Source: Calditerricola satsumensis
GTDB taxonomy: Bacteria; Bacillota; Bacilli; Calditerricolales; Calditerricolaceae
DNA length: 63,748 nt
NCBI RefSeq assembly: GCF_014646935.1
Contig: NZ_BMOF01000006.1
Location: 1-63,748 of the forward strand
Direction: 5' to 3'
The notes beneath the pieces are model-generated. The model searched no databases. It saw only the letters and a list, made by a program, of their open reading frames with translations, and was not told the DNA's origin. Position numbers and translations under genes: made by a program. Positions 49,798 to 61,193 of the stretch are shown here, piece after piece. How positions within the stretch are numbered: the stretch's first letter is position 1; every line of letters begins with the position of its first letter.

Positions 49798-51129
49798 ATG
49801 AACGGGGCACTGCAACCCTGGCTGACCATGGGGGAGGAATGGTTGCGCATTGCCGTTCATCCGGCGACCTTTGTCTTCCTGGCCCTGCTCGCGGTGTTTT
49901 ACGCGCGGCAAGTGGCGCTGGAGCGGCGGCTCTTTTTCGTCCGCCTCCACAGCGTGTGGCGGGAGACGCTTCAATCCGCCCTGCTGGGCATCGGAGGCGG
50001 CGTGGCGGCTTCCGCGCTTCTCGTTGGGTTGGGGGTGGTGGTCCATCCCCAGACGTTGGTGGCCGTGTGGGTCGTGGCCGTGGTACTGGCGTTTCTTCGC
50101 TTCCGCTATCTCTGCCTGGCGTACGCGGGCGGGCTCGTCGGCTTCGCCGCGGCGCTGGCGCAGCTGGTTCCGGGCGTTTTTGCCGTCTCCCCGTTGGCAC
50201 CGCTGGGGCGCTTTCTCCTGCAGGTGGACGTCCCGTCCCTTGCCGCGCTGGTGGCCATCTTGCATCTGGTGGAAAGCGCCCTCGTCTTCCTGCACGGCGG
50301 GCAGGGGGGCACCCCGCTGTTTTTGCGCAGCCGACGGGGCAAGCTTGTCGGCGGCTACGCGGTGCAGCGGCTGTGGCTGCTCCCGCTGCTCGTCGTTGTG
50401 CCGGCCGCGGGTGGCAGCGGGGTAAGCGGTCCGGCATGGTGGCCGGCTTTTGGCAGCGGCGCGGCCGGTTGGACCGTGGCGGGCTTGCCGGCGCTGATCG
50501 GCTACAGCGACCTGGCGCTTACCCGAACAGCACGGGAAAAGGCGCGGCATGCCGCGGGGTGGCTCCTCGCCTACAGCCTGATCCTCTTGGGCTTGGCCGG
50601 CTGGGCCCGTGCATGGCTTCCCGCTGCGCTCCTGGCCTCCGCCTTTGCGGCGGTGGGACACGAAGCCCTGATCCGCTTCGGGCGGTGGCAGGAGCGGGGA
50701 CGGCTCCCCCTTTTTCAACACGACGCGCAGGGCTTGCGCGTGCTGGCGGTGCTCCCGGGAAGCCCGGCGGAAGCGATGGGGATTGTGCCCGGCGACCGCC
50801 TCCGGCGCGTCAACGGGATGGAGGTGCGGACGCGCCTGGATTTGCACGCGGCCTTAAGCCGCAACCGGGCCCATTGCCGGCTGGAGATCGTCGACCGAAA
50901 CGGCGAGGTGCGCCTGGCGCAACGCGCGGTGTACGCCACCGATCATCATCAGCTGGGCATTCTGCTGGCCCCCGACGAGGACGCACCCTATTACGTCGAC
51001 GTGGAGGACACCGGTCTTCTTGGCCTGCGCGGCCGCGCGGGGATGCGGGCGGCGCGCCGCTTCCCGGAAGAGGCGCGGGCGAAAGCGGCCGGTGGCCCAA
51101 GGGAATCCTCCGAAACCGCGTCGCCATGA
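49798..51129 (+). CDS. minJ: MinJ-like polytopic membrane protein with C-terminal PDZ domain
   Basis: 443 residues. Multiple hydrophobic segments occupy the first ~300 residues, followed by a PDZ domain (LRVLAVLPGSPAEAMGIVPGDRLRRVNG, about residues 310-390) and a charged tail. Topology and position between ctpB and uvrB match B. subtilis YvjD/MinJ, which links DivIVA to MinD and places the septum. ATG 49798 is placed by the GGGGGGCG ahead of it and the preceding terminator. Confidence 0.85.
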   Translation: MNGALQPWLTMGEEWLRIAVHPATFVFLALLAVFYARQVALERRLFFVRLHSVWRETLQSALLGIGGGVAASALLVGLGVVVHPQTLVAVWVVAVVLAFLRFRYLCLAYAGGLVGFAAALAQLVPGVFAVSPLAPLGRFLLQVDVPSLAALVAILHLVESALVFLHGGQGGTPLFLRSRRGKLVGGYAVQRLWLLPLLVVVPAAGGSGVSGPAWWPAFGSGAAGWTVAGLPALIGYSDLALTRTAREKARHAAGWLLAYSLILLGLAGWARAWLPAALLASAFAAVGHEALIRFGRWQERGRLPLFQHDAQGLRVLAVLPGSPAEAMGIVPGDRLRRVNGMEVRTRLDLHAALSRNRAHCRLEIVDRNGEVRLAQRAVYATDHHQLGILLAPDEDAPYYVDVEDTGLLGLRGRAGMRAARRFPEEARAKAAGGPRESSETASP

Positions 51130-51216
51130 CCGCGGCGCGCCACCGGTTCCCGGTTCCGGGGGCCGCCACCGGTGGCGTAGAATGAGGATGGACCAAAGGG
51201 GAGGAGGCGATGACGG

Positions 51217-52167
51217 ATGTGGAAGAACCTTCTGGCCCGCTTGGGCGTGGGCGGTGCGACCGTTGATTTGCAGCTCGATCGGGATGCCTATCGCGTCGGG
51301 GAAGAGGTGACGGGGAAGATCGTCATTTCCGGCGGGACGGTGGCCCAGCCGGTCAACGACTTGACCGTCAGCCTGGTGATGCAAGTCCGGCTGCACGACC
51401 GCCATGTCACGCAAACGGTTCACCGCATTCCGGTGCTGCACGGCGTGACGGTGCCGCCGAAGCCGCACCGGGAGGAAGTGCCCTTCACCTTTGTGCTGCC
51501 CGCCAATTTGGCCATCAGTTCCCCTTCGGTGCGTTACGGGTTCCGCACCCAGTTGGATGTGGACTTCGCGGTGGACCCCAAGGATTTCGATTCGATTGCC
51601 GTGCTCCCCGATAGGCCGACGGAGCGCTTGTTCCGCGCCATCGAACAGCTGGGCTTCCGGCGCAAGGCCGAATGGGGCAAGCTGACGCCCTACGGCCAGG
51701 AATTTGAATATTTCTCGGCCAATCCCCAGCTCCCGATAAAGGAATGGGAGTTTCTCCTGCGCAAGACGCCCGACACGTTCTACCTACTGTCGGAAGTGGA
51801 GTGGGTGCGCGGCGGCTGGCTGGCGCGGGAAATGGAGCGGAAGCTGGAGATTGCCGTGCCGGTTCGCCTCCTCGAGGACGGGCAGGAGGAGGCACTGGTG
51901 GCGCATCTAAAGGAGACGCTGGAGCGGGTGCTGGCCGATCCGCACCATGCGCCGCAGTTCACCCTGCCCGCTTGGCATCCTGGCCATGGGCATGGGGGGC
52001 ACGCGCACGGGCACAGCCACGGCACCGGAATGGGCCAATTCGCCGCGGGGATGGTGGGCGGCTTTTTGCTCGCCGAACTGCTGGACGAATTGGGCGATGC
52101 CGTGGATGCCGCGGAAGACCTGCTCGACGGCGATGCCTTTGACGGCGACGATGGCGATTGGCTGTAA
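51217..52167 (+). CDS. spo0M: Spo0M-type sporulation control protein with His-rich C-terminus
   Basis: 316 residues. The arrestin-like core is typical: MWKNLLARLGVGGATVDLQL, RVGEEVTGKIVISGG, FTFVLPANLAISS and SVRYGFRTQLDVDFAVDPKD. B. subtilis Spo0M modulates phosphorelay output and sporulation. The tail departs from the core: a His/Gly cluster (HPGHGHGGHAHGHSHG, about residues 253-268), then a hydrophobic segment and an Asp-rich end. The cluster could bind metal. Its insertion between minJ and uvrB differs from B. subtilis. Confidence 0.9.
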   Translation: MWKNLLARLGVGGATVDLQLDRDAYRVGEEVTGKIVISGGTVAQPVNDLTVSLVMQVRLHDRHVTQTVHRIPVLHGVTVPPKPHREEVPFTFVLPANLAISSPSVRYGFRTQLDVDFAVDPKDFDSIAVLPDRPTERLFRAIEQLGFRRKAEWGKLTPYGQEFEYFSANPQLPIKEWEFLLRKTPDTFYLLSEVEWVRGGWLAREMERKLEIAVPVRLLEDGQEEALVAHLKETLERVLADPHHAPQFTLPAWHPGHGHGGHAHGHSHGTGMGQFAAGMVGGFLLAELLDELGDAVDAAEDLLDGDAFDGDDGDWL

Positions 52168-52181
52168 CCTCCTCGGTTCTG

Positions 52182-52208
52182 GCGCCGTACAGGCGCTTTC
52201 TTTTTTTT
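52182..52208 (+). terminator. Rho-independent terminator after spo0M
   Basis: GCGCC-GTACA-GGCGC followed by TTTC and a run of nine T residues. Confidence 0.88.
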
Positions 52209-52311
52209 TCCACGCGGGGGACAAGGTGGAGCGACATTCGGCCGCCGGGGTGTGAACGGAGATGGAAAGGAAACCCTAAACACGGGACCCTTTGGTGAGG
52301 AGGGAGTCGCC

Positions 52312-53445
52312 GTGGCCCGTGTGGTCATTTTGGGGGCGGGCATTGCTGGCATGAACGCGGCCATCGCGCTGCGCCGCTTGTTGGGGGATCGGCACGAGGT
52401 GTGGGTGGTGGCGCAGATGAACCGCTTTGTCTGGCGCCCGTCGTTGCCGTGGGTCGCCTTCGGGCTGCGCCGTCCGGAACAAATCATGGTGCCCGTGCGC
52501 CCGGCGCTCCAGCGGCGGGGCATTCGGTTTGTCGAGGCCCGGGTGTTGCGGGTTGACCCGCACCGGCGGCACGTGATCACCGAAGCGGGGGCGATGGCCT
52601 ACGACGTGTTGCTGATCGCCCTGGGAGCGCAGCACGATTGGGATGCCGTGCCGGGCGCCGATCGCTTCGGCCACGTGATCTGCCGGGTGGACGGCGCGCG
52701 GCGCATCTGGGAGGCGGTGCAGCGGCTCGAACGGGGAACGGCCGTTTTCGGTGTGACGGGGATCGGCGGTTGCCCGGCGCCGGTTTACGAGGCGGCGCTC
52801 CTCTTGGACAATTTCCTGCGCCGCCGCGGGGTGCGGCCGCGCGTGGACATTTGCGTGGTCACCGCCGAGCCGGCGCCGCTCCACGTCGTCGGTCCGGCCC
52901 CGTCGCGCCTCATGGCCGCCGAGCTCCGCAAGCGCAACATCCGCTGTCACCCGAATGCCGCGATCGTCGGGGTGGAACCCCATCGGGTCTTGCTGGCCGA
53001 TGGAACCGCTTTGCCGTCCGCGTTCACGTTGGTCATGCCCCCGTACCGGGGCAGCGCGGCGATGCAGGAGAGTTCCGAGCTTGCGGATGCGCGCGGGTTT
53101 GTGCGGTGCGACACCGCGTTGCGCCATCCGCACTACCCCGAGATCTTTGCCGCCGGCGACGGGGCGGCCCTGGACGCGGCCAAGACCGGGCACCACGCCT
53201 GGTTGCAGGCCAAGGTGGCCGCGCGCAACATCGCGGCCTTCCTGTCCGGAAAGGAGGCGACGGCCACGTTCCGGCCGCAATTTGCGTGCAACCTTTCCCT
53301 CGGGATGGCAAAGGGCTTGATCGGCTTTTGGCAGCCGGCCCCGCCGGCGTTGGGGAACGTTCAGGTGCAGCTCACCTACGCCGGCCGTCCGGCCCACTGG
53401 ATGAAGGTGCTGCTTGAGCGCTACGCCCTGTGGAAAATCCGATAG
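52312..53445 (+). CDS. FAD-dependent pyridine nucleotide-disulfide family oxidoreductase, SQR/NDH-2-like
   Basis: 377 residues. N-terminal FAD-binding motif [17 protein letters not shown]; second FAD motif [14 protein letters not shown]. Cys residues in [13 protein letters not shown] and [12 protein letters not shown] resemble positions used by sulfide:quinone reductases for persulfide chemistry, and no canonical second GxGxxG NADH motif is seen. Membrane contact through the C-terminal amphipathic helix ([16 protein letters not shown]) is likely. Sulfide or another quinone-reducing role is inferred. The start is GTG 52312 after GAGGAGGGAG. Confidence 0.75.
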   Translation: MARVVILGAGIAGMNAAIALRRLLGDRHEVWVVAQMNRFVWRPSLPWVAFGLRRPEQIMVPVRPALQRRGIRFVEARVLRVDPHRRHVITEAGAMAYDVLLIALGAQHDWDAVPGADRFGHVICRVDGARRIWEAVQRLERGTAVFGVTGIGGCPAPVYEAALLLDNFLRRRGVRPRVDICVVTAEPAPLHVVGPAPSRLMAAELRKRNIRCHPNAAIVGVEPHRVLLADGTALPSAFTLVMPPYRGSAAMQESSELADARGFVRCDTALRHPHYPEIFAAGDGAALDAAKTGHHAWLQAKVAARNIAAFLSGKEATATFRPQFACNLSLGMAKGLIGFWQPAPPALGNVQVQLTYAGRPAHWMKVLLERYALWKIR

Positions 53446-53455
53446 CGGCGCGTTG

Positions 53456-53464
53456 TGGTATAAT
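53456..53464 (+). promoter_or_regulatory. Extended -10 promoter of uvrBA
   Basis: TGG-TATAAT (TATAAT at 53459-53464), only 11 bases after the preceding stop. No -35 is clear and no LexA box (CGAAC-N4-GTTCG type) was seen around it. Confidence 0.65.
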
Positions 53465-53506
53465 GTCAAAGATACAAGCCACACGGTGCGGAAAGGAGGG
53501 AGCGCA

Positions 53507-55513
53507 GTGGAGCGGCCGTTCCAACTCGTGTCCGAGTTCAAGCCGATGGGCGACCAGCCGGAGGCGATCCGCCAGCTCGTCGAAGGCATCCGGCGCGGGG
53601 AAAAGCACCAGGTGCTGCTGGGGGCCACGGGAACGGGGAAGACCTTCACCATGGCCAACGTCATCGCCCAGGTGCAGAAGCCGACGCTGGTCATCGCCCA
53701 CAACAAGACCCTCGCCGCCCAGCTGTGCAGCGAGTTCAAGGAGTTCTTTCCGCACAACGCCGTGGAGTATTTCGTGAGCTACTACGACTACTACCAGCCG
53801 GAAGCGTACGTCCCGCAGACGGACACGTACATCGAGAAGGACGCCTCCATCAACGACGAGATCGACAAGCTGCGCCACTCGGCCACCAGCGCCCTCTTTG
53901 AGCGGCGCGACGTGATCATCGTGGCCAGCGTGTCGTGCATCTACGGCTTGGGCGATCCTCGGGAGTACCGCGACCTCGTCGTCAGCCTGCGCGTGGGCAT
54001 GGAGAAGAGCCGCGACGAGGTGCTGCGCCGGCTGGTGGACATCCAGTACCAGCGCAACGACCTCAACTTTACCCGCGGCACCTTCCGCGTGCGCGGCGAC
54101 GTGGTGGAGATCTTCCCCGCCTCGCGGACGGAGCAGGCCGTGCGGGTGGAGTTTTTCGGCGACGAGATCGAGCGCATCACCGAGATCGACGTCCTCACCG
54201 GCGAGGTGCTCGCCGAGCGGGAGCACGTGGCCATCTTCCCGGCGTCGCACTACGTGACGAGCCAGGCCACGCTGCAGCGGGCCCTCGTCAGCATCGAGCA
54301 GGAGCTGGAGGAGCGGCTGGCCGAGCTGCGCGCCCAGGGGAAGCTGTTGGAGGCGCAGCGCCTCGAGCAGCGCACCCGCTACGACCTGGAGATGCTGCGC
54401 GAGATGGGCTACTGCCCGGGCATCGAGAACTATTCCCGCCACCTGACAGGCCGCGCCCCGAGCGAGCCGCCGTATACCCTGCTCGACTATTTCCCCGATG
54501 ATTACCTGATCATCATCGACGAGTCCCATGTGACCATTCCCCAGCTGCGGGCGATGTACAATGGCGACCGCTCGCGCAAGGAGACGCTGATCGAGTACGG
54601 GTTCCGCCTGCCGTCGGCGGCCGACAACCGCCCGCTCAAGTTTGAGGAGTTTGAGCAAAAGGTCAACCAGATCATCTACGTGTCGGCCACGCCGGGGCCC
54701 TACGAGCTGGAGAAGGCGCCGTATGTGGTGGAACAGGTGATCCGCCCGACGGGGCTGGTCGACCCGACGATCGACGTGCGGCCGACGAAGGGGCAGATCG
54801 ACGACCTGATCGGAGAGATCCGCCAGCGTGTGGCGCGCAATGAGCGGGTGCTCATCACCACCCTGACGAAGAAGATGGCCGAGGACCTGACCGACTACCT
54901 GCGCGAGGTGGGCATCAAGGTCAAGTACATGCATTCGGAGATCAAGACCATCGAGCGGATGCAGCTCATCCGCGACCTGCGCCTCGGCGTCTTCGACGTG
55001 CTGGTGGGGATCAACCTCCTGCGCGAGGGGCTGGACATCCCCGAGGTGTCCCTCGTCGTCATCCTCGACGCCGACAAGGAGGGCTTCCTCCGCTCGGAGA
55101 CGGCCCTCATCCAGACCATCGGCCGGGCGGCGCGCAACGCCAACGGCCACGTCATCCTGTACGCCGACCGCATCACCGAGGCGATGCGGCGGGCCATCGC
55201 CGAGACGGAGCGGCGCCGCAAGAAGCAGATCGCCTACAACGAGGCCCACGGCATCACGCCGCAGACGGTGCGGAAGGCCGTGCGCGACATCATCCAGGCC
55301 ACCCACGCGGCGGAGCCGGCGGCCGACTACCTGCCGGAAAAAGAGTACGCCCGCATGACGAAGCGGGAGAAACAGGCGCTCATCCAGCGCCTGGAAAAGG
55401 AGATGAAGGAGGCGGCGCGCCGGCTCGAGTTCGAGCGGGCCGCCGAGCTCCGCGACCTCTTGTTCGAGCTGAAGGCCGATCTGGCCGCGGAAACGAGGCG
55501 AGAGAAGCGATGA
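53507..55513 (+). CDS. uvrB: Excinuclease ABC subunit B
   Basis: 668 residues; damage-verifying helicase of nucleotide excision repair. Walker [18 protein letters not shown], the beta-hairpin region [23 protein letters not shown], the DESHVTIPQ box, the helicase C-terminal motifs and a UvrC-binding UVR domain at the end ([21 protein letters not shown]). The start is GTG 53507 after GGAAAGGAGGGAG. It overlaps uvrA by ATGA. Confidence 0.98.
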   Translation: MERPFQLVSEFKPMGDQPEAIRQLVEGIRRGEKHQVLLGATGTGKTFTMANVIAQVQKPTLVIAHNKTLAAQLCSEFKEFFPHNAVEYFVSYYDYYQPEAYVPQTDTYIEKDASINDEIDKLRHSATSALFERRDVIIVASVSCIYGLGDPREYRDLVVSLRVGMEKSRDEVLRRLVDIQYQRNDLNFTRGTFRVRGDVVEIFPASRTEQAVRVEFFGDEIERITEIDVLTGEVLAEREHVAIFPASHYVTSQATLQRALVSIEQELEERLAELRAQGKLLEAQRLEQRTRYDLEMLREMGYCPGIENYSRHLTGRAPSEPPYTLLDYFPDDYLIIIDESHVTIPQLRAMYNGDRSRKETLIEYGFRLPSAADNRPLKFEEFEQKVNQIIYVSATPGPYELEKAPYVVEQVIRPTGLVDPTIDVRPTKGQIDDLIGEIRQRVARNERVLITTLTKKMAEDLTDYLREVGIKVKYMHSEIKTIERMQLIRDLRLGVFDVLVGINLLREGLDIPEVSLVVILDADKEGFLRSETALIQTIGRAARNANGHVILYADRITEAMRRAIAETERRRKKQIAYNEAHGITPQTVRKAVRDIIQATHAAEPAADYLPEKEYARMTKREKQALIQRLEKEMKEAARRLEFERAAELRDLLFELKADLAAETRREKR

Positions 55514-58398
55514 GCCAAGAGTACATCGTCGTGAAGGGCGCGCGCGTGCACAACCTGAAGAACATCGACGTCACCATTCCGCGCAACAAGCTGGTCGTCA
55601 TCACCGGGCTGTCGGGGTCGGGCAAGTCGTCGCTGGCCTTTGACACGATCTACGCCGAGGGGCAGCGCCGCTACGTGGAGTCGCTGTCGGCCTACGCCCG
55701 CCAGTTCCTCGGCCTGATGGAGAAGCCCGACGTCGACGCCATCGAGGGGCTGTCGCCAGCCATCTCCATTGACCAGAAGACCACCAGCCGCAATCCCCGC
55801 TCCACCGTGGGCACGGTGACGGAAATCTACGACTACCTGCGCCTCCTGTACGCCCGCATCGGGAAGGCCCACTGCCCGGTCCACGGCGTCGAGATTTCCG
55901 CCCAGACCGTCGAGCAGATGGTCGACCGCCTGCTGGCCTACCCCGAGCGGACGCGGATGCAGATCCTCGCCCCCCTCGTGCGCGGGCGCAAGGGCGAGCA
56001 TGCCAGGCTGCTCGAGGCGGTGCGCAAGCAGGGGTTTGTGCGCGTGCGCGTCGACGGCGAGGTGCGCGACCTGGGCGAGCCGATCCAGCTGGAGAAGAAC
56101 AAGAAGCACACCATCGAGGTGGTCGTCGACCGCATCGTCATCAAGGACGGCATCCGGTCGCGCCTGGCCGATTCCCTCGAGACGGCCCTCAAGCTGGCCG
56201 AGGGACAGGTCGTCGTCGACGTTGTCGGGCAGGAGGAGCTCTTCTTCAGCGAGAACCTGGCCTGTCCGGAGTGCGGGTTCAGTTTGGGTGAGCTGGAGCC
56301 GCGCCTCTTTTCCTTTAACAGCCCCTACGGCGCCTGTCCGGCCTGCGACGGCCTGGGGGTGAAACAGGAGGTGGACGTCGACCTGGTCATCCCCGACCCG
56401 TCGAAGACGCTGGCCGAGGGGGCCATCGAGCCGTGGGCCGGATCGTCGTTGACGTACTACCCGCAGCTCCTGGCCGCGGCGTGCGCCCACTTTGGCATCC
56501 CGATGGACGTGCCGGTGCGCGAGCTGGATCCGGAGCTGCTCGACCTTCTCCTCTATGGCGCGCCGAATGACCGCATCCGCTTCCGCTACGAGAACGAGTT
56601 TGGCCAGGTGAAGGAGACGGTTATCCCCTTTGAAGGCGTGATCCCAAACATCGCCCGCCGCTACCGCGACACGACGTCGGAGCACGTGCGGGAGATGCTG
56701 GAGGCGTACATGGCCCAGAAACCGTGCCCGGCGTGCGGCGGCGCGCGCCTGAAGCCGGAGAGCCTCGCCGTCACCGTCGGCGGGAAAACAATAGCCGAGG
56801 TGACGAGCCTCTCGGTGGCCGAGGCGCGGGACTTTTTCCGCAACCTTGAGCTGACGGAGAAGGAGAAGAGAATCGCCCGCCTCATCCTGAAGGAGATCGA
56901 CGCCCGCCTGAGCTTCCTCGTCGACGTCGGCCTCGACTACCTGACGCTCAGCCGCGCCGCCGGCACCCTCTCCGGCGGGGAGGCGCAGCGCATCCGCCTG
57001 GCCACGCAGATCGGCTCGCGCCTCACCGGGGTGACCTACGTGCTGGACGAGCCGAGCATCGGGCTGCACCAGCGCGACAACGCCAAGCTGATCCGCACCC
57101 TGGAGAAGATGCGCGACCTGGGCAACACGCTGATCGTCGTCGAGCACGACGAGGACACCATGTTGGCCGCCGACTACCTCATTGACATCGGGCCGGGGGC
57201 GGGGGCCCACGGCGGGCAGGTGGTGGCGGCGGGGACGCCGGAGGAGGTGATGCGCCATCCGACGTCCCTCACCGGCCAGTACCTCAGCGGGCGCAAGTTC
57301 ATCCCCGTGCCCGAGACGCGGCGCGCGGGAAACGGCCACGCCCTGATCATTCGCGGGGCCCGGGCGCACAACCTCAAGAACATCGACGTGCGCATCCCCC
57401 TCGGCCTGTTCGTGTGCGTGACCGGCGTCTCCGGGTCGGGCAAGAGCACGCTGGTTAACGACATCCTCTACAAGGCCCTGGCCCGCGAGCTGCACCGAGC
57501 CAAGGAGAAGCCGGAGGCCCACGACGGCATCGAGGGCCTGGAGCACCTCGACAAGGTGATCAACATCGACCAGTCGCCGATCGGCCGCACGCCCCGCTCC
57601 AACCCGGCCACCTACACCGGCGTGTTTGACGACATCCGCGAGGTGTTCGCCCAGACGCCCGAGGCGCGCGTGCGCGGGTACACGAAGGGCCGCTTCAGCT
57701 TCAACGTCAAGGGCGGCCGCTGCGAGGCGTGCAAGGGCGACGGGATCCTCAAGATCGAGATGCACTTCTTGCCCGACGTCTATGTGCCCTGCGACGTGTG
57801 CAAGGGCAAGCGCTACAACCGCGAGACGCTGGAGATCACCTACAAGGGCAAGACCATCGCCGACGTCCTCGAGATGACGGTGGAGGAGGCGCTGGAGTTC
57901 TTCCGCAACATCCCGCGCATCCAGCGCAAGCTCGAGACCCTCTACGACGTCGGCCTGGGGTACATGAAGCTGGGCCAGCCGGCGACGACGCTGTCCGGCG
58001 GCGAGGCGCAGCGGGTGAAGCTGGCCGCCGAGCTCTACCGCCGAAGCAACGGGCGGACGCTGTACATCCTCGACGAGCCGACGACGGGGCTGCATGTCGA
58101 CGACGTGGCCCGGCTCCTCAAGGTCCTGCACCGCCTGGTGGACAATGGCGACACCGTGGTGGTGATCGAGCACAACCTCGACGTGATCAAGACGGCCGAC
58201 TGGATCATCGACCTCGGGCCGGAGGGCGGCGACCGCGGCGGCCAGATTGTGGCCGAGGGGACGCCGGAGGCCATCTGCGCGGTGCCGGCGTCGTACACCG
58301 GGCAGTTTCTCAAGCCGATCCTGGAGCGCGACCGGCGTCGGATGCAGGAACGGGAGGCGAGAGCGGCCGAGGAGACGGCGGCCACGCGTTCCGGATAG
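55510..58398 (+). CDS. uvrA: Excinuclease ABC subunit A
   Basis: 962 residues; damage-recognising ABC ATPase dimer. Two ABC modules with Walker [15 protein letters not shown] (near residue 31) and [14 protein letters not shown], two LSGGEAQR signatures and zinc fingers around [10 protein letters not shown]...CPACDGLG and CEACKGDG...[10 protein letters not shown]. Length and layout are normal. Confidence 0.98.
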   Translation: MSQEYIVVKGARVHNLKNIDVTIPRNKLVVITGLSGSGKSSLAFDTIYAEGQRRYVESLSAYARQFLGLMEKPDVDAIEGLSPAISIDQKTTSRNPRSTVGTVTEIYDYLRLLYARIGKAHCPVHGVEISAQTVEQMVDRLLAYPERTRMQILAPLVRGRKGEHARLLEAVRKQGFVRVRVDGEVRDLGEPIQLEKNKKHTIEVVVDRIVIKDGIRSRLADSLETALKLAEGQVVVDVVGQEELFFSENLACPECGFSLGELEPRLFSFNSPYGACPACDGLGVKQEVDVDLVIPDPSKTLAEGAIEPWAGSSLTYYPQLLAAACAHFGIPMDVPVRELDPELLDLLLYGAPNDRIRFRYENEFGQVKETVIPFEGVIPNIARRYRDTTSEHVREMLEAYMAQKPCPACGGARLKPESLAVTVGGKTIAEVTSLSVAEARDFFRNLELTEKEKRIARLILKEIDARLSFLVDVGLDYLTLSRAAGTLSGGEAQRIRLATQIGSRLTGVTYVLDEPSIGLHQRDNAKLIRTLEKMRDLGNTLIVVEHDEDTMLAADYLIDIGPGAGAHGGQVVAAGTPEEVMRHPTSLTGQYLSGRKFIPVPETRRAGNGHALIIRGARAHNLKNIDVRIPLGLFVCVTGVSGSGKSTLVNDILYKALARELHRAKEKPEAHDGIEGLEHLDKVINIDQSPIGRTPRSNPATYTGVFDDIREVFAQTPEARVRGYTKGRFSFNVKGGRCEACKGDGILKIEMHFLPDVYVPCDVCKGKRYNRETLEITYKGKTIADVLEMTVEEALEFFRNIPRIQRKLETLYDVGLGYMKLGQPATTLSGGEAQRVKLAAELYRRSNGRTLYILDEPTTGLHVDDVARLLKVLHRLVDNGDTVVVIEHNLDVIKTADWIIDLGPEGGDRGGQIVAEGTPEAICAVPASYTGQFLKPILERDRRRMQEREARAAEETAATRSG

Positions 58399-58412
58399 CG
58401 GGAGGGGAGACC

Positions 58413-59351
58413 ATGGAAACGGTGCGCGTGCAGGATCTGGTCAAGGACTTTCAGCTGAAGGTGGTGAGCGGCGCGCGGGGCGTCAAGCGGACCATCGAGA
58501 CGATGGACATCTGTCGCCCGGGGCTGGAGATGGCCGGGTACTTCACCTACTACCCGGCCGACCGGGTGCAGCTGTTGGGTCGAACGGAATTGACCTTCGC
58601 CGAGCAGCTGGATTCCGCGACGCGCCTGGAGCGGTTTCGACGCCTGTGCACGGAGAAGACGCCGTGCATCTGCATCACCCGGGGACAGGAGGTGCCCCCG
58701 GAGCTGATCCAGGCCTCGGAGGAGACCGGCGTGCCCGTGCTCTTGTCTCCCTTGCCCACGACGAAGCTGGCCAGCAAGCTGTCCCACTACCTGGAGAACC
58801 GCCTGGCCCCGCGGACGACGATTCACGGCGTGCTCGTTGATGTCTACGGCATCGGCATCCTGCTCGTCGGGGCCAGCGGCATTGGCAAGAGCGAGACGGC
58901 CCTGGAGCTGGTCAAGCGCGGCCACCGGCTTGTGGCCGACGACGCCGTGGAGATCCGCCAGACGCAGGAGAACGTGCTGATCGGCAGTGCGCCGGAGCTG
59001 ATCCAGCACCTGCTGGAGATTCGCGGCCTGGGCATCATCAACATCATGACCCTGTTTGGCGCCGGGGCGGTGCGCAACTACAAGCGCATCTCCCTCGTCG
59101 TCGAGCTGGAGGCGTGGGACCCGTCCAAGCAGTACGAGCGGCTCGGCCTCGACGAGAAGACGATGAAGATCATGGACACCGAGCTGCCCCTCATCACCAT
59201 TCCCGTCCGGCCGGGGCGCAATTTGGCCGTCATCATCGAGGTGGCGGCGATGAACTACCGGCTGAAACGGATGGGGTACAACGCCGCGGTGCATTTTTCC
59301 AAGCGGCTGACCGACACGATCGAGGAAGCGTCCGTCGAGGACCTGCTGTAA
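58413..59351 (+). CDS. hprK: HPr kinase/phosphorylase
   Basis: 312 residues; phosphorylates HPr at Ser46 for carbon catabolite repression and removes the phosphate with Pi. The P-loop [15 protein letters not shown] and the signature [20 protein letters not shown] are present. The start is ATG 58413 after GGGAGGGGAG. The phosphatase gene ppaX, which accompanies hprK-lgt in B. subtilis, is not in this cluster. Confidence 0.97.
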   Translation: METVRVQDLVKDFQLKVVSGARGVKRTIETMDICRPGLEMAGYFTYYPADRVQLLGRTELTFAEQLDSATRLERFRRLCTEKTPCICITRGQEVPPELIQASEETGVPVLLSPLPTTKLASKLSHYLENRLAPRTTIHGVLVDVYGIGILLVGASGIGKSETALELVKRGHRLVADDAVEIRQTQENVLIGSAPELIQHLLEIRGLGIINIMTLFGAGAVRNYKRISLVVELEAWDPSKQYERLGLDEKTMKIMDTELPLITIPVRPGRNLAVIIEVAAMNYRLKRMGYNAAVHFSKRLTDTIEEASVEDLL

Positions 59352-59392
59352 GGCCAGCGCGGCTGGCCAAGAACACAAGGAGGCGAGGCGCG

Positions 59393-60208
59393 TTGGACCG
59401 TTCGCTGGTCATCGATCCGATTGCCTTTTCCATCGGCCCCCTTGACGTCCACTGGTACGGCATCATCCTCGGAACGGCGGCACTGGTGGGCCTGGCCATC
59501 GCCGTGCGGGAGGGGAAGCGGCTCGGGCTTTCCCCCGATCTGTTTCTCGACCTGCTCCTCTACGGCGTGCCGCTGGCCATTCTCGGCGCGCGGGCCTATT
59601 ACGTGCTCTTCCGTTGGGACTACTACAGCCAACATCCGGGCGAGATCCTCGCCGTGTGGAAGGGCGGCCTGGCCATCCACGGGGCGCTGATCGCCGCCGT
59701 GTTGACGGCCTACGTGTTTGCGAGGCGCCGCGGGATCCCCTTCTGGAAGCTGGCCGACATCGTTGCCCCCAGCCTGATCCTCGGCCAGGCCATCGGGCGA
59801 TGGGGGAACTTCGTCAACCAGGAGGCCCATGGCGGGCCGGTCAGCCGCGCCTTTCTGGAACGGCTGCACCTGCCGGACTGGATCATTGAGCAGATGTACA
59901 TACCGGAATGGCAGTCCTACGTGCACCCGACCTTCTTGTACGAGTCGGTGTGGAACCTGCTCGGCTTTGCTTTCCTCGTGGTGCTCAGGCGGCGCAATCC
60001 CCGGCGCGGCGAGGTGTTCTTGGCGTACCTGATCTGGTATTCGATCGGGCGCTTTTTCATCGAGGGCTTGCGGACGGACAGCCTGATGCTGACGGACACG
60101 CTGCGCGCGGCCCAAGTGATGAGCCTCCTGCTCATCACGGGTGCTTTGGCGCTGCTGGTGGTACGCCGGTGGAAGGGCTGGGCCGACAAGCGGTACGAAG
60201 ATGCATAG
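59393..60208 (+). CDS. lgt: Prolipoprotein diacylglyceryl transferase
   Basis: 271-residue polytopic membrane enzyme that adds diacylglycerol to the lipobox cysteine of prolipoproteins. Motifs: [17 protein letters not shown] at the start, [12 protein letters not shown] (His-Gly), and the Lgt signature [14 protein letters not shown]. Likely substrates in this window are the two binding proteins and cccB. The start is TTG 59393 with AAGGAGG 9 bases upstream. Confidence 0.97.
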   Translation: MDRSLVIDPIAFSIGPLDVHWYGIILGTAALVGLAIAVREGKRLGLSPDLFLDLLLYGVPLAILGARAYYVLFRWDYYSQHPGEILAVWKGGLAIHGALIAAVLTAYVFARRRGIPFWKLADIVAPSLILGQAIGRWGNFVNQEAHGGPVSRAFLERLHLPDWIIEQMYIPEWQSYVHPTFLYESVWNLLGFAFLVVLRRRNPRRGEVFLAYLIWYSIGRFFIEGLRTDSLMLTDTLRAAQVMSLLLITGALALLVVRRWKGWADKRYEDA

Positions 60209-60219
60209 GAGGGAGCGGC

Positions 60220-61182
60220 ATGGTGACCGTCGCGACGTGGCGCCGCGGCCTTTTGGCCGGCGCGCGGACGGCCTGGACGCTGGGCAAGGTGATTTTTCCC
60301 GTGACCGTCGCCGTCACCGTGCTGCGCCACACGCCGGTGATTGACGGGCTGACGGCGCTACTTGCGCCGCTGATGACGCTTGTTGGCCTGCCCGGCGAGG
60401 CGGCCTTGGTGCTCGCCCTGGGGAACCTGCTCAACTTGTACGCGGCGATCGGGGCGATGCTGTCGATGACGCTGACGGTGAAGGAGGTCTTTCTCCTCGC
60501 CGTCATGCTCAGTTTTTCGCACAACCTGCTGGTCGAGACGGCGGTGACGAAACGCATCGGCGTCAGCGTGTGGGCCGCGGCGGGGATGCGGCTGGGCTTG
60601 GCCTTCGGGGCGGCGGCGCTCCTCAACCTGCTGTGGCGCGGCGGGGAGGAAGCGGCGCGCTACGGGCTCGTTCCCCCCGCGGCACCCGACCTCGCCGGCG
60701 ACTGGGCGGCCATCGCCTGGCACGGGATCGAGACGGCCTTCTGGGGCGTCGTCCAGATGGCCCTCATCGTGTTTCCGCTGATGGTCGCGATCGAGCTCCT
60801 GAAGGACCTGCACGTGGTGGACCGCCTGGCGCGCGCGCTGACGCCCGTCACCCGGCTTCTGGGCTTGTCGGAGCGCACGGCGCTGACGCTCCTCGCCGGG
60901 CTTTTGTTTGGGCTGGCCTTTGGCGCCGGCGTGATCATCGAGAGCGCGCGGGAAGCCGGCTTTTCCAAGCGCGACCTGTACCTGTTGACCCTCTTTTTGT
61001 CGGCCTGCCATGCCGTGGTGGAGGACACGCTCATCTTCGTCCCGCTGGGCATCAACGTCGTGTGGCTGCTCATCTTGCGCCTCGCGGTGGCCTTCATCCT
61101 GACCATCCTCCTCGCCCGCGTGTGGCGGACGCTGGAGGCCAGACGGGCGCGCAGCCAAAACCCCACCCCTCATCGAGCGTAA
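60220..61182 (+). CDS. yvoD: Nucleoside-recognition (Gate) domain membrane protein, YvoD-like
   Basis: 320 residues, mostly hydrophobic segments; it fits B. subtilis YvoD, next to lgt. Two Gate-type halves are visible (NLLNLYAAIGAMLSM...SHNLLVETAV; FGAGVIIESAREAGF...CHAVVEDTLIF), consistent with an inverted repeat. The substrate is unknown. Twelve bases separate it from lgt. Confidence 0.88.
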   Translation: MVTVATWRRGLLAGARTAWTLGKVIFPVTVAVTVLRHTPVIDGLTALLAPLMTLVGLPGEAALVLALGNLLNLYAAIGAMLSMTLTVKEVFLLAVMLSFSHNLLVETAVTKRIGVSVWAAAGMRLGLAFGAAALLNLLWRGGEEAARYGLVPPAAPDLAGDWAAIAWHGIETAFWGVVQMALIVFPLMVAIELLKDLHVVDRLARALTPVTRLLGLSERTALTLLAGLLFGLAFGAGVIIESAREAGFSKRDLYLLTLFLSACHAVVEDTLIFVPLGINVVWLLILRLAVAFILTILLARVWRTLEARRARSQNPTPHRA

Positions 61183-61193
61183 GGAGGACGGCC

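Noticed and set aside
52900-53500. A LexA-controlled SOS promoter for uvrBA
   Set aside because: No CGAAC-N4-GTTCG-like box was found near the extended -10.
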